From contig NZ_JAPWHW010000014.1 in assembly GCF_028369135.1 (NCBI RefSeq), positions 62,001 to 126,000 on the forward strand: a stretch of DNA of 64,000 nucleotides, in the 5' to 3' direction. The position numbers and the translations under genes are program-made. The stretch comes from Roseovarius sp. ZX-A-9. GTDB lineage: Bacteria; Pseudomonadota; Alphaproteobacteria; Rhodobacterales; Rhodobacteraceae. Numbering within the stretch: position 1 is the first letter of the stretch; each line of letters opens with the position of its first letter. Shown here piece by piece: positions 17,548 to 26,229 of this stretch. A model generated the notes under the pieces. It was not told the DNA's origin and searched no databases. It saw only the letters and a list, made by a program, of their open reading frames with translations.

Positions 17548-18494
17548 GATTCCCTCGTTCCCAGCAGGCCGCGGGGGCGCACAATCAGCAGGATCACCAG
17601 CAGCAGATACGGAAACACCGGTGCGAGGTTGGCGGGTGCGATGGTCCAGATCTCGCGAAACATGCCGGTGGCATGGGGGGCCGCGCCGCCCAGCGACGTG
17701 ATCAGATCGGTGAGCGTGCCATCCATCGTGACCATCAGCGTCTGCGTGATGCCAATGATCAGCGACGCGAGGAATGCGCCCAGCAGCGACCCGAGCCCGC
17801 CGAAGACAACGATCACGAACAGGATTGTCCCCATCTGTTGCGCCATGCCCGGCTCTGTCACCAGATAGTTACCGCCGATGACGCCCGCCAGACCGGCCAG
17901 CGCGACGCCCCCGCCGAACACCAGCATGAACAGGCGCGGCACGTTATGGCCCATCGCCCACAACACGTCGGGATGCGACAGTGCGGCCTGCACCATCAGG
18001 CCGACGCGGGTGCGTTTCAGCAACAACAGGACAGAGATGAACATCGCCACCGCGATCAGCAACATGAAAGCTCGGTAGGCAGAATAATCAATGCCACTGA
18101 CGGAGAAGAGCGTGAAATCAAGGCTTTCGGGAATTCTGTACGGGACGGGCTGACGCCCCCAGATCAGACGCACCAGTTCCTCGATGAGGTAGGCCAGACC
18201 GAAGGTAAACAGCAGCTCGGCGACATGCCCGTGCTTGTGGACGATGCGCAATCCGAAACGTTCGATCGCGGCCCCCAGGCAGCCGACCAGCAATGGCGCA
18301 AGGATCAGGCCCAGCCAGAAAGACCCGAAGCTGGCCAATTGGTAGGCGAAATACGCCCCCAGCATGTAAAAGCTGGCATGGGCGAAGTTCAGCACCCCCA
18401 TCAGGCTGAAAATCAGCGTCAAACCACTCGACAACATGAAGAGCAACATGCCGTAAAGCAGCCCATTGACCAGCACGAATATGAATGTGTCCAC
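17544..18494 (-). CDS. livH: Branched-chain amino-acid-type ABC transporter, permease LivH-like
   Basis: A 316-residue polytopic permease. It opens with NGLLYGMLLFMLSSGLTLIF and the typical GVLNFAHASFYMLGAY motif of LivH proteins, and it also has FGLAYLIEELVRLIWG. The start codon is GTG at 18494, preceded at five bases by GGAGG. It is separated from the binding-protein gene by 60 bases and is coupled to livM by a four-base overlap. Confidence 0.92.
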   Translation of the reverse strand: MDTFIFVLVNGLLYGMLLFMLSSGLTLIFSLMGVLNFAHASFYMLGAYFAYQLASFGSFWLGLILAPLLVGCLGAAIERFGLRIVHKHGHVAELLFTFGLAYLIEELVRLIWGRQPVPYRIPESLDFTLFSVSGIDYSAYRAFMLLIAVAMFISVLLLLKRTRVGLMVQAALSHPDVLWAMGHNVPRLFMLVFGGGVALAGLAGVIGGNYLVTEPGMAQQMGTILFVIVVFGGLGSLLGAFLASLIIGITQTLMVTMDGTLTDLITSLGGAAPHATGMFREIWTIAPANLAPVFPYLLLVILLIVRPRGLLGTRES

Positions 18495-18554
18495 GCACGC
18501 CTCCCAGCAGACGGGTTAACCCGCCCCCGAATTACTCCGGGAGCGGGATCAACT

Positions 18555-19790
18555 TTAGGGTTTTTCGACCTGGCAAGTCGAATCGTCGCTCAGGTGCTCG
18601 GCATCGACGCTGAGAACGGTCTTCCAGCCCAGACCGGTATCCTCGGAGTCGTTGGTGATACCATCCTGGGTAAAGACCGACACGAAGAGCGGGTGAAAGA
18701 GCTGGTGATCAGAGGCACGCATCTGCATCGCACCTGTCGGGCCGTCAAAGCTCATGCCCTCCATCGCGGCGGCGATGGCGGCAGGTTCCGCAGAGCCAGC
18801 AGCGTTGATGGCCTCGCCCAGCATCTGCATCTGCACGACGATTTGCACATAATACAGATCGCTGTCGTATTTCGCCTCGAAGTCCTTTGCCATCTTGGCC
18901 GCGTCTGCGTTGCCCTGCTCCACGGGAACATCCGGATGCCAAGGGGCTGCGTCATAGATGCGCCCTTCGCCCGCTTCGCCGATGGCAGTCGGCGTGCCGA
19001 ATGTGCCGGAATACTGGGTGAAGAATTTTGCATCCAGCCCGGCGCTGTTCGCCGCCTTGATCAGCAATGACAGGTCCGAGCCGAAGTTGCCGGTCACGAC
19101 CGCATCCGCCTCGGAGGCAAGGATCTTCGCGATGTACGGCGTGAAATCCTTGACGGAACCGAAAGGATGGAACTCGTCACCGACGATCTCGATATCCGGG
19201 CGCTTCTCTGCCAGCATCTCTTTGGTATAGCGGCTGACTTCGTGGCCGTGGCCATAGTCCTGACCGATGATATAGACCTTCTTGATGCTGTCGTCCTTGG
19301 CAATCTGGTCTGTCGCCGCGGCCTGCTTCATCCCCGAGTGCGCCTCGAAGCGGAACATGAAATAGTCGCATTTATCGCGTGTGAGCGACGGATCAGCCGA
19401 GCCGTAGTTCAGATAAAGTACCGGATCATCCGGGTTGCGGCGGTTGTATTTCTTGACTGCGTCAGCCAGCGCCAACGCCACGCCAGAGCTGGTCGCCTGC
19501 GTAACGATGCGGATACCTTGGTCCAGCGCCTCCTGGAATGCGATCACGGTTTCCTGCGCGCTCAGCTTGTTGTCGAAGCGCACGATTTCCAGCGTATCGC
19601 CATCCAGCACACCGCCAGCGGCGTTGACCATGTCGGCACCGAACTGGACGTGTTTGCCGTTGACCGTACCAACATTCGAGAAAGCCCCCGAGAACGGGTC
19701 GATATGTGCGATGCGGATAGTGTCGGCCAATGCCGTACTGGCAAGCAGACCGGTGGCGACGGTGGCCGCCAGAATTGATTTAAAAGTCAT
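18555..19790 (-). CDS. livK: ABC transporter substrate-binding protein (LivK/HAAT type)
   Basis: A 411-residue periplasmic binding protein with a signal peptide (MTFKSILAATVATGLLASTALA) and the family-typical opening IRIAHIDPFSGAFSNVG. Further motifs are FGADMVNAAGGVLDG, ATSSGVALALADAVKKYN and VYIIGQDYGHGHEVSRY. It is first in the minus-strand operon and so is expected to be the most highly expressed. With the operon's CoA-thioester enzymes, a carboxylic acid such as a keto- or hydroxy-acid is the likely ligand; this is inference. A candidate TetR operator lies 36 bases upstream of its start. Confidence 0.92.
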   Translation of the reverse strand: MTFKSILAATVATGLLASTALADTIRIAHIDPFSGAFSNVGTVNGKHVQFGADMVNAAGGVLDGDTLEIVRFDNKLSAQETVIAFQEALDQGIRIVTQATSSGVALALADAVKKYNRRNPDDPVLYLNYGSADPSLTRDKCDYFMFRFEAHSGMKQAAATDQIAKDDSIKKVYIIGQDYGHGHEVSRYTKEMLAEKRPDIEIVGDEFHPFGSVKDFTPYIAKILASEADAVVTGNFGSDLSLLIKAANSAGLDAKFFTQYSGTFGTPTAIGEAGEGRIYDAAPWHPDVPVEQGNADAAKMAKDFEAKYDSDLYYVQIVVQMQMLGEAINAAGSAEPAAIAAAMEGMSFDGPTGAMQMRASDHQLFHPLFVSVFTQDGITNDSEDTGLGWKTVLSVDAEHLSDDSTCQVEKP

Positions 19791-19826
19791 GTTGTCCTCC
19801 CTCAGAGTTCCCGATGGGTAGCAACT

Positions 19827-19844
19827 TTGGAACGGTCGTTCAAG
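19827..19844. promoter_or_regulatory. Candidate TetR-family operator, site 1
   Basis: TTGGAACGGTCGTTCAAG is an imperfect inverted repeat (GAACG-GT-CGTTC core) in the 163-base space between two divergent units. Its sequence resembles operators of TetR-family regulators of fatty-acid and acyl-CoA genes. A second, closely related copy lies at 19955-19970. The probable regulator is the TetR gene at 22423-23151. No footprint data are available. Confidence 0.5.
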
Positions 19845-19953
19845 TTATTGATTGCAGTTTCTCCGAATTCTTGGAATAAACGGAAAAAATAAGCCGACGA
19901 GGGCTAATAATCCTCCACGCTCGCGTAAATCTGAACAAATTGGAGGCATTTTA

Positions 19954-20745
19954 ATGGAACGTTCGTACCAAATTTGGGACGAAACACCGTCTGCGATCGT
20001 AACAGGCGCGGCCTCGGGTCTGGGCCATGCGACAACGATTCGACTTGCCAGCGACGGCTACACCGTCACGGCAGTCGATCTGGACGAGGCCGCGCTAAAC
20101 GCCGCGTTCGCAGGGCAGGACATGTCGTGCATCCACCCCGTCGCGTGCAATGTCACCGACGATACCGCGGCAGAGGCGCTGTTTGACGCCCACAAGGCCG
20201 CGCTCGGCCCTGTTCGGGTGCTGGTCAATTGCGCCGGGATCGCGTCGCCCGGCGCCACATTGCGCCCCGATGGACCCCTGCCGCTGGATGATTTCCGCAA
20301 CGTGCTGGAAGTCAACGTGGTCGGCACGTTCAATTTCATCCGCCTTGCAGCGCGTCAGATGCAGGAAGCGTCCGCCGGTGTCGACAACCAGCACGGCGTG
20401 ATCGTCAACACCGCCTCGGTCGCGGCCTATGACGGCATGGTGGGGCAACCCGCCTATGCCGCATCCAAAGGCGCGGTTGCGGCGATGACGCTGCCGCTCG
20501 CACGTGAACTTGGGAAGTACGGCATCCGGGTCATGGCCATCGCGCCGGGCGTATTCTCCACGCCGATGGTCAACGAAATGAAGCCGCGCGCGCGCGACGT
20601 CGTCACGGCCTTGCGCCCGCCCTTCCCCGACCGCCTGGGCGAGCCGGAGGAATTTGCAACACTGGTAGCGGCAATCGTGGAAAACCGCATGCTGAACGGT
20701 GAAGTGATCCGCCTTGACGGCGGCATTCGCCTTCCGGCACGCTGA
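19954..20745 (+). CDS. SDR family oxidoreductase (3-hydroxyacyl-CoA dehydrogenase type II-like)
   Basis: A 263-residue short-chain dehydrogenase. Motifs are VTGAASGLGHATT, then NCAGI, NTASVAAYDGMVGQPAYAAS leading into KGA (YxxxK), and GVFSTPMVNEM. The GxASGLG start and the AYDGMVGQ segment resemble HSD17B10/3-hydroxyacyl-CoA dehydrogenase type II. The start at 19954 follows a good TGGAGG. The operon is SDR, CoA ligase, TetR, divergent from the importer unit. It probably oxidises a hydroxyacyl-CoA during degradation of the imported acid. Confidence 0.88.
   Translation: MERSYQIWDETPSAIVTGAASGLGHATTIRLASDGYTVTAVDLDEAALNAAFAGQDMSCIHPVACNVTDDTAAEALFDAHKAALGPVRVLVNCAGIASPGATLRPDGPLPLDDFRNVLEVNVVGTFNFIRLAARQMQEASAGVDNQHGVIVNTASVAAYDGMVGQPAYAASKGAVAAMTLPLARELGKYGIRVMAIAPGVFSTPMVNEMKPRARDVVTALRPPFPDRLGEPEEFATLVAAIVENRMLNGEVIRLDGGIRLPAR
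19955..19970. promoter_or_regulatory. Candidate TetR-family operator, site 2, overlapping the SDR start codon
   Basis: TGGAACGTTCGTACCA matches site 1 (19827-19844) at 13 of 16 aligned positions. It overlaps the ATG of the SDR gene at 19954. Binding there could block transcription elongation or initiation of the rightward unit. Part of the match could be chance, because this site also has to encode Met-Glu-Arg-Ser-Tyr. Confidence 0.35.
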
Positions 20746-20768
20746 CTTAACGAAGGGAGGATCGTCCA

Positions 20769-22421
20769 ATGACCGGCGACACTTATGAGCCAAGGATCGT
20801 GGGACAGCGCTTTGTCGTGGGCGCGGATATCAATCCGACCCGGACAGAACTGCATTTCGGGAACCGCGTCTTTCGCTGCTATGAAAACAGGCCCGAGCGG
20901 TTTGACGATCTCTTGCGCCGCGCCGCCCGCGACACCCCCGACAACGAGGCGTTGGTCTGCGGCGATACCCGCCTCAGCTATGCCGAATATGACGAACGCG
21001 TAACCCGCGTTGCCAACGGCTTCATCGCCGCCGGGATCGCGCCGGGCGAACGAGTGGGCATCATGCTAGGCAACGGCATTCCGTTCTTTCTGGCCCTGAT
21101 GGGTGCCGTGCGGATGGGGGCCATCGCCGTCCCGATGAGCGTCAAGATGAGCCCGCCGGAAACGGCCTATATCCTGAACCACTGCGCCGCTGCCGCGCTG
21201 GTCACGGAAACCTCTGTTCTGGACCGCCTGCCGCCCATGTCCGAGTGCCCGTCAGTCCGGGCAACCTGGTCCGATGGCCCGGCCGAGGGCATGACGCCCT
21301 TTGACGAATTGCTGCACGCGCCCGCCACCGACATCACCCCGGTAGGCACCGAGGATGACACGATCTTCCTCTTTTACACCTCCGGCACCACGGGCAAACC
21401 CAAGGGCGCCTGCATCGCCAATATCAACATCATCCATTCCGCACTGCAATATGCCCACGGGATCGACCTGAAACCAGGTCAGCGCGGCCTGCTGGCGATC
21501 CCCGGCGCGCATATTTCGGGCTTCATGGCGCTTTATACCAACATGCTCAGCGTGGCGGGCGCGACGGTGATCATGCGCGAATACAAGACCGCCGCCGTGC
21601 TGGACGTGCTGAAACGCGAGCGCATCACCTTTACCGTTTTCGTGCCGTCGATCTACCAGCTGATCCTGATGCACGAGAATTTCAACGCCGCCGATTTCGC
21701 CCATTGGCGCACAGGTATCTATGGCGGTGGCATCATGCCCCCCGCCATCGTCACGCGACTGGGCAAGGCGCTGCCCAAGCTGCGCCTGATCAATGCCTAT
21801 GGCGCGACCGAGACCACCTCGCCGGTGTCGATCATGCCCGCTTGGGCCAGTGCGGACCGCCCCGACAGCATTGGCCTGCTGGTCGAATGCGGTGAAGCGG
21901 TAGTAATGGGCGAGGACGGTATCGAAGTGCCCCCCGGCGGCATCGGAGAGCTGTGGGTGCGCGGGCCGATGATCGTCAAAGGCTATTGGGAGGCGCCCGA
22001 GCAGACCGCAGAGGCGTTTCTCGACGGGTTCTGGCGCACGGGCGATGTCGTCAGCATGGATGACGAAGGGTATCTGTTCATCCACGACCGCAAGAAGGAC
22101 ATGATCAACCGCGCCGGATACAAGGTGTTCAGCGCCGAGGTTGAAAACGTGATGATCGCCCATTCGGAAGTGATCGAATGCGCGGCGGTACCGGTCCCCG
22201 ATACAGTCATGGGCGAGCGGGTATGCCTCTTCGTCACGGTGCGCGACATGGCCACCGACGAAGCGGCGCTGCGCGCCCATGCCGCGAAATCTCTGTCGGA
22301 TTACAAACAGCCGGACTTTTACAGGATTTCAACCGACCCGTTGCCACGCAACGCGAATGGCAAGATGATGAAGGCCCCGCTGGTCCGTGAGGCCCGCGCA
22401 TTCGGGACCGGCGAGGAATAG
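20769..22421 (+). CDS. Acyl-CoA synthetase (AMP-forming; crotonobetaine/carnitine-CoA ligase-like)
   Basis: A 550-residue adenylate-forming ligase that activates a carboxylic acid with ATP and CoA. The P-loop is FYTSGTTGKPKGA, the middle motif is NAYGATETTSPV, then GELWVRGPMIVKGYW, FWRTGDVVSMDDEGYLFIHD, and the catalytic lysine near NANGKMMKAPL. The start follows GGGAGGAT. As the only CoA ligase in the cluster it is likely to start the pathway fed by the ABC importer, analogous to LvaE. The acid it activates cannot be read from the sequence. Confidence 0.9.
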   Translation: MTGDTYEPRIVGQRFVVGADINPTRTELHFGNRVFRCYENRPERFDDLLRRAARDTPDNEALVCGDTRLSYAEYDERVTRVANGFIAAGIAPGERVGIMLGNGIPFFLALMGAVRMGAIAVPMSVKMSPPETAYILNHCAAAALVTETSVLDRLPPMSECPSVRATWSDGPAEGMTPFDELLHAPATDITPVGTEDDTIFLFYTSGTTGKPKGACIANINIIHSALQYAHGIDLKPGQRGLLAIPGAHISGFMALYTNMLSVAGATVIMREYKTAAVLDVLKRERITFTVFVPSIYQLILMHENFNAADFAHWRTGIYGGGIMPPAIVTRLGKALPKLRLINAYGATETTSPVSIMPAWASADRPDSIGLLVECGEAVVMGEDGIEVPPGGIGELWVRGPMIVKGYWEAPEQTAEAFLDGFWRTGDVVSMDDEGYLFIHDRKKDMINRAGYKVFSAEVENVMIAHSEVIECAAVPVPDTVMGERVCLFVTVRDMATDEAALRAHAAKSLSDYKQPDFYRISTDPLPRNANGKMMKAPLVREARAFGTGEE

Positions 22422-22422
22422 C

Positions 22423-23151
22423 ATGACCAAACCGCAAAGCGAAACGATCGATCTGGACGCGCTGGGGCGCGAAGTAAAAACGTCGGACAGTGGTCAGGCG
22501 CGCACCAGCGAGACCCGCAACCGGATCATCGAGGTTGCCGAGGGCCTCTTTGCCCATCGCAGCTACGCCGCCGTGTCGATGCGCGAGATCACCACTGCGG
22601 CAGGTGTCGGGCTGGCAGCGGTAAACTATCATTTCGGCAGCAAGGAAGGGCTGTTCAAGGCCGTCTTCCTGCGGCGCGCAACCGACCTGAACCGTGAACG
22701 CGCTCAACTTCTGGAAGCTGCCGACAAACGCGCCGAAGGCGGCGTGGTCCCGCTGCGCGAGGTGCTGAGCGCCCTCTTGCGCCCCGGCATTCGCTGGTCG
22801 TTTGACACCGGCGGGCGCGGCCTGTTCATCCAGTTCCTGACACGTCTGCAACTGGATCAATCGTCGCCGCTGCACGAGATTTTCTATAACGACGTCGGCC
22901 ACCTGCGCCGCTTCATCCCGTATTTCAGCCGCGTTCTGCCCGAATTGTCAGAAGAAGAGATATTGTGGCGCCTGCATTTCACCTTGGGCGCGCTGCATTA
23001 CACGATCACCGATCTCAAGCGGCTCGAACGTATATCAGAAGGCGTTTGCGACATCTCGCAATTCGAGGCCACGCTGGAGCGGATCGTATCCTTTGCCGAG
23101 GCCGGGTTCCGGGGCAACGGCCCGTCCTTGCCACCGAGAGAACGGGTATGA
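22423..23151 (+). CDS. TetR/AcrR family transcriptional regulator
   Basis: A 242-residue repressor-type protein. An N-terminal extension of about 30 residues precedes the helix-turn-helix (RNRIIEVAEGLFAHRSYAAV, then MREITTAAGVGLAAVNYHFG, then SKEGLFKAVF). The C-terminal domain resembles the TetR_C class that follows fatty-acid-type regulators. The start at 22423 is preceded by GAGGA and lies one base after the ligase stop. As the third gene of the rightward unit it probably regulates both divergent operons through the inverted repeats at 19827 and 19955, with a CoA ester as possible inducer. Confidence 0.9.
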   Translation: MTKPQSETIDLDALGREVKTSDSGQARTSETRNRIIEVAEGLFAHRSYAAVSMREITTAAGVGLAAVNYHFGSKEGLFKAVFLRRATDLNRERAQLLEAADKRAEGGVVPLREVLSALLRPGIRWSFDTGGRGLFIQFLTRLQLDQSSPLHEIFYNDVGHLRRFIPYFSRVLPELSEEEILWRLHFTLGALHYTITDLKRLERISEGVCDISQFEATLERIVSFAEAGFRGNGPSLPPRERV

Positions 23152-23169
23152 TGCAATCTGCGACGCGGC

Positions 23170-23787
23170 TCATCCCAGGACCGTCGTCAGCAGATAGGTC
23201 AGCCCGCCATAGGGGATGAGCGCAAGCATCACGAATATCCCGTCCCGCGTCAGCATTGCCATCGCCAACAGACTGACGCCCGTTGCCACAAAGGACGAGG
23301 AAAACGGGATGAATTCAAGAAACGGCATCGCCGCGCCGCTCAACAGGCACAAGACTTGCGGCACCCAGACTATCGGACGATGGAACAGAAATCGCAGCCT
23401 GTTGCCCGTGTACCTGTCGACCCAGCGCAGCGCAGGCCGCATCTTGCCCATCGTCAGGCGCAGTTTGCCGGCATCAATCGGCGCATGGTTTAGCTTTTTC
23501 GGCAGATAGAGACTACGGAAATTTGCGATCAGTTCAAAAGACAAGAGCACGATCAGCACACCGCACACCATGGAAACGCCCGGAATGCCAGACAGTGGCG
23601 TGGCCGCAACCAGCGCAACCAGCAAGAGCGGCGGCAGCGCGCCGTTGTCTCCGCTGGCGTGAATGATTTCACCGACAGTCACATCGTCGTCCCGGTTGTC
23701 AGTAAGACTGAGGACAGAGTCCACCGTTTCGCTGAGCGCACCGCCAGCTCGGTTCGTCCGCGTGGCTTCGGTGGGTTTGGTATGCAT
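23170..23787 (-). CDS. Exopolysaccharide synthesis protein ExoD family
   Basis: A 205-residue membrane protein with the ExoD family layout. It has a soluble N-terminal part, then VTVGEIIHASGDNGALPPLL, hydrophobic segments (LLLVALVAATPLSGIPG; VCGVLIVLLSFELI), a basic RPALRWVDRYTGNRLRFL loop and two further hydrophobic segments. ExoD was first tied to exopolysaccharide production and alkali tolerance in rhizobia; the molecular activity is not known. It is convergent with the TetR gene, 18 bases apart. Confidence 0.85.
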   Translation of the reverse strand: MHTKPTEATRTNRAGGALSETVDSVLSLTDNRDDDVTVGEIIHASGDNGALPPLLLVALVAATPLSGIPGVSMVCGVLIVLLSFELIANFRSLYLPKKLNHAPIDAGKLRLTMGKMRPALRWVDRYTGNRLRFLFHRPIVWVPQVLCLLSGAAMPFLEFIPFSSSFVATGVSLLAMAMLTRDGIFVMLALIPYGGLTYLLTTVLG

Positions 23788-24234
23788 AGTAAACCCCTGT
23801 TTCTTCTACGACTGCCCCCGCCAAGCCAAGGCGCGCAATCTGCATCGCTCGGGCACTTAGACTGCCCAGAGCAATGCTGCAAAGGCTCACAGAAGATGCG
23901 TTCCTTTGAAGATAAACGCACCGCCAATGGGAAGGTTCCAGGTTGGCTGGCGGCTGACGCGAAGCGTATGTCAAAAGCCCTCCCGGCGCATAACGCCGAA
24001 GCACCGGGATTTTCTCTAATTGCCAAGGCTTCTCTGGCTGCCGAGAAGACAGTTACCAGAACCTGCCCAAGGTGTCCCACAGATCGCACCGGCCATCTGG
24101 CCCGATGCCCACAGCATCCAAGGGCGAAAAGGCAACCAAACCGTGATCCACGATTATCACGGCCATGCGCGCTTTGAGGTTTGTGTCATTTCCGAACAGT
24201 GTATACTGACACGGATCAAATCGGAGCGTGCCAT
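23788..24234 (+). other. Intergenic, no gene recognised
   Basis: There are 447 bases between divergent exoD-like and histidine-kinase genes. Short open frames exist on both strands but none shows a recognisable domain or a good ribosome site. The segment should hold the promoters of both flanking genes. No repeats or operators stood out. Confidence 0.35.
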
Positions 24235-25278
24235 ATGAGTTCCCCAGACCGTCTGCGACAACACCTTGCGGCGATCGTGGAAAGTTCCGATGACGCGATC
24301 ATCACCAAAAACCTCGACAGCATCATTCAAAGCTGGAATCGCGGCGCGGAATCGCTGTTCGGTTTCACCGCCGAGGAAGCGATCGGCCAGCCCATCACCA
24401 TCCTTTTCCCGCATGGCAGGCAGGGCGAAGAAGCCGATATCATCGAGCGAATCAGACGCGGTGAGCGCATCGCGCATTACGAGACGACCCGCCAGAGAAA
24501 GAACGGCAGTCTGGTGCCGATCTCGGTGACGATTTCACCTATTCGCGACGACGGCGGCCGCATCATCGGCGCATCGAAAATTGCCCGCGACATCACCCTG
24601 AAACGTCAGGCCGAAGAGCAGCAGCGCATGCTGCTGTCGGAAATGCGTCACCGGGTCGGAAACTGCTTTGCCGTGGCAGGCGGGTTGCTGCGCATCTGCG
24701 CACGACAGGCAGACAGCGCCGAAGAGCTGGTGGAGATGATGCAAGACCGGTTTCGCGCCCTATCGGAGGCGCATTCCCTCGCGGTGCCCAGCCCGGACCC
24801 CAAGCAGGCGACGCCATCTAAGACGGCCCTTGCCGATCTCGTCTCCTCCATCCTGCAACCATTCATCGGAGAGAGACAGCCCAGCATTGAGCTTGCCGAT
24901 TGTCCCGTCGCAGAAGCCGCGATCACGCCACTCGCGCTCGTGTTCTACGAGCTTTGCACCAATGCCGTGAAATATGGCGGGCTGTCCGGGCCGGAGGGGA
25001 ACCTTACCATCACCAGCAACCAAGACGGCGATCTGCTGCGGATCGAGTGGATCGAAACCTGCACGATCGAAGACGTTAGCGAAGCCGAAAGCCATGAAGG
25101 CTTCGGGACGCAGATGAGTCAGACAGCCATTGCCGCCTATCTCGACGGATCGCTCACACGGACATTCACGCCCACGGGTATGAAGGCGGTGCTTGATCTG
25201 AGTTATGAAAAGGTCTCGGGCATTTGCGCATCGACACTGTCGGCAAGCGATGCGCATACCGCCCGCACAAACCACTGA
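24235..25278 (+). CDS. PAS-domain sensor histidine kinase, HWE family
   Basis: A 347-residue kinase without membrane segments. Residues about 8-125 form a PAS/PAC sensor (SSDDAIITKNLDSIIQSWN, then GFTAEEAIGQPITILFP, then GRIIGASKIARDIT). The phosphoacceptor region is LLSEMRHRVGNCFAV with His139. The N-box is FYELCTNAVKYGGLS, then WIE, and EGFGTQM. The HRVxN box, the WxE motif and the missing classic F-box assign it to HWE kinases, common in alphaproteobacteria for light or general stress signalling. No response regulator is adjacent. The ATG at 24235 is preferred; a TTG at 24181 would extend it without homology. Confidence 0.88.
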   Translation: MSSPDRLRQHLAAIVESSDDAIITKNLDSIIQSWNRGAESLFGFTAEEAIGQPITILFPHGRQGEEADIIERIRRGERIAHYETTRQRKNGSLVPISVTISPIRDDGGRIIGASKIARDITLKRQAEEQQRMLLSEMRHRVGNCFAVAGGLLRICARQADSAEELVEMMQDRFRALSEAHSLAVPSPDPKQATPSKTALADLVSSILQPFIGERQPSIELADCPVAEAAITPLALVFYELCTNAVKYGGLSGPEGNLTITSNQDGDLLRIEWIETCTIEDVSEAESHEGFGTQMSQTAIAAYLDGSLTRTFTPTGMKAVLDLSYEKVSGICASTLSASDAHTARTNH

Positions 25279-25350
25279 GTTCCCCCGGCACGGCGCTCGC
25301 CCTATGCGCCGCCGGCAACAGGTTTAGCAGATTAAATCACCTCGTTTTTG

Positions 25351-26064
25351 TCAGACCCGCCGGAACGTCAGGTAATGCGGCACGCGCCCCTCATGCAGTG
25401 CCTTTTGCTCGTACCGCGTGCGAGTCCAATCTGCCCATGGCGTGCGCCAGTCGGAGGGGCGCTCCGCCAACCACTCAAACCCAGCCTTCGGCACTTCCTC
25501 CAGCGTCTGGCGCACATAATCCTCGATATCCGTGGCCACCCGCAGGATCGCCCCCGGCGCCATCACGCGCGCCAGAGGTGCCAGATGTTCCTGGGTGACG
25601 AAGCGACGCCGGTGATGGCGCTTTTTCGGCCAGGGATCGGGATAGAGCAGAAATGCGCGCGCAATGCTGCCCTCAGGCAAGACGTCAAACAAGTCGCGCG
25701 CATCCCCCGGATGCACCGCGACGTTCGTCACGCCTGCCTTGCGCAGCTTGGCCAACAACATGGCCACCCCATTCAGATAGGGCTCGCAGCCGATGAACCC
25801 GACATCAGGATTGCTCACGGCCTGATGCACCAGATGCTCGCCGCCGCCAAAACCGATTTCAAGCCAAACCGGCCGGCCACCGAATCGCGCCTTCAGGTCG
25901 AGCGGCACGCGCTCCGGGTTCACGTCCCAGCCCACGGCTCCGGGCGAAAGGCCCTCCAGGTCTTCATCCAGCAGCGCCTCCTGAGAGGCGCGCAGGGATT
26001 TGCCCTTGAAGCGGCCATAGAAATTGCGCCACGGCGCACCTGATGGATGTTTGAGCGTTGCCAT
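25351..26064 (-). CDS. trmB: tRNA (guanine-N7-)-methyltransferase
   Basis: A 237-residue SAM-dependent enzyme that makes m7G46 in the tRNA variable loop. It shows the family order WLEIGFGGGEHLVHQA (SAM binding), IGCEPYLNGVAMLL, FLLYPDPWPKKRHHRRRFV (the PDPWxKxRHxKRR core) and the C-terminal RTRYEQKALHEGR. The start at 26064 (MATLKHPSG) fits the family; a longer frame to 26190 is not conserved in style. It lies downstream of metK on the same strand, so the SAM-synthesis gene and this SAM user are neighbours. Confidence 0.95.
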   Translation of the reverse strand: MATLKHPSGAPWRNFYGRFKGKSLRASQEALLDEDLEGLSPGAVGWDVNPERVPLDLKARFGGRPVWLEIGFGGGEHLVHQAVSNPDVGFIGCEPYLNGVAMLLAKLRKAGVTNVAVHPGDARDLFDVLPEGSIARAFLLYPDPWPKKRHHRRRFVTQEHLAPLARVMAPGAILRVATDIEDYVRQTLEEVPKAGFEWLAERPSDWRTPWADWTRTRYEQKALHEGRVPHYLTFRRV

Positions 26065-26229
26065 GGTCGCTGCCTTTACCTCGCCCCTGCCCCGAGCGCA
26101 AACACTCGCGTGTTCCAAACCGCCCGTGCTTTCATCTTTCCAAAAATACCTGATAGCGACCTGCGCCAAACGCGAAACGGCGACTCTCATCGAGCCGCCG
26201 TCTTGAAAATTCCGCGTACGACCGGGCGA

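Noticed and set aside
17493-19070. A 525-codon plus-strand frame across livH and livK
   Set aside because: Low-complexity Gln/His/Arg-rich translation, antisense to genes with clear signal peptide and family motifs.
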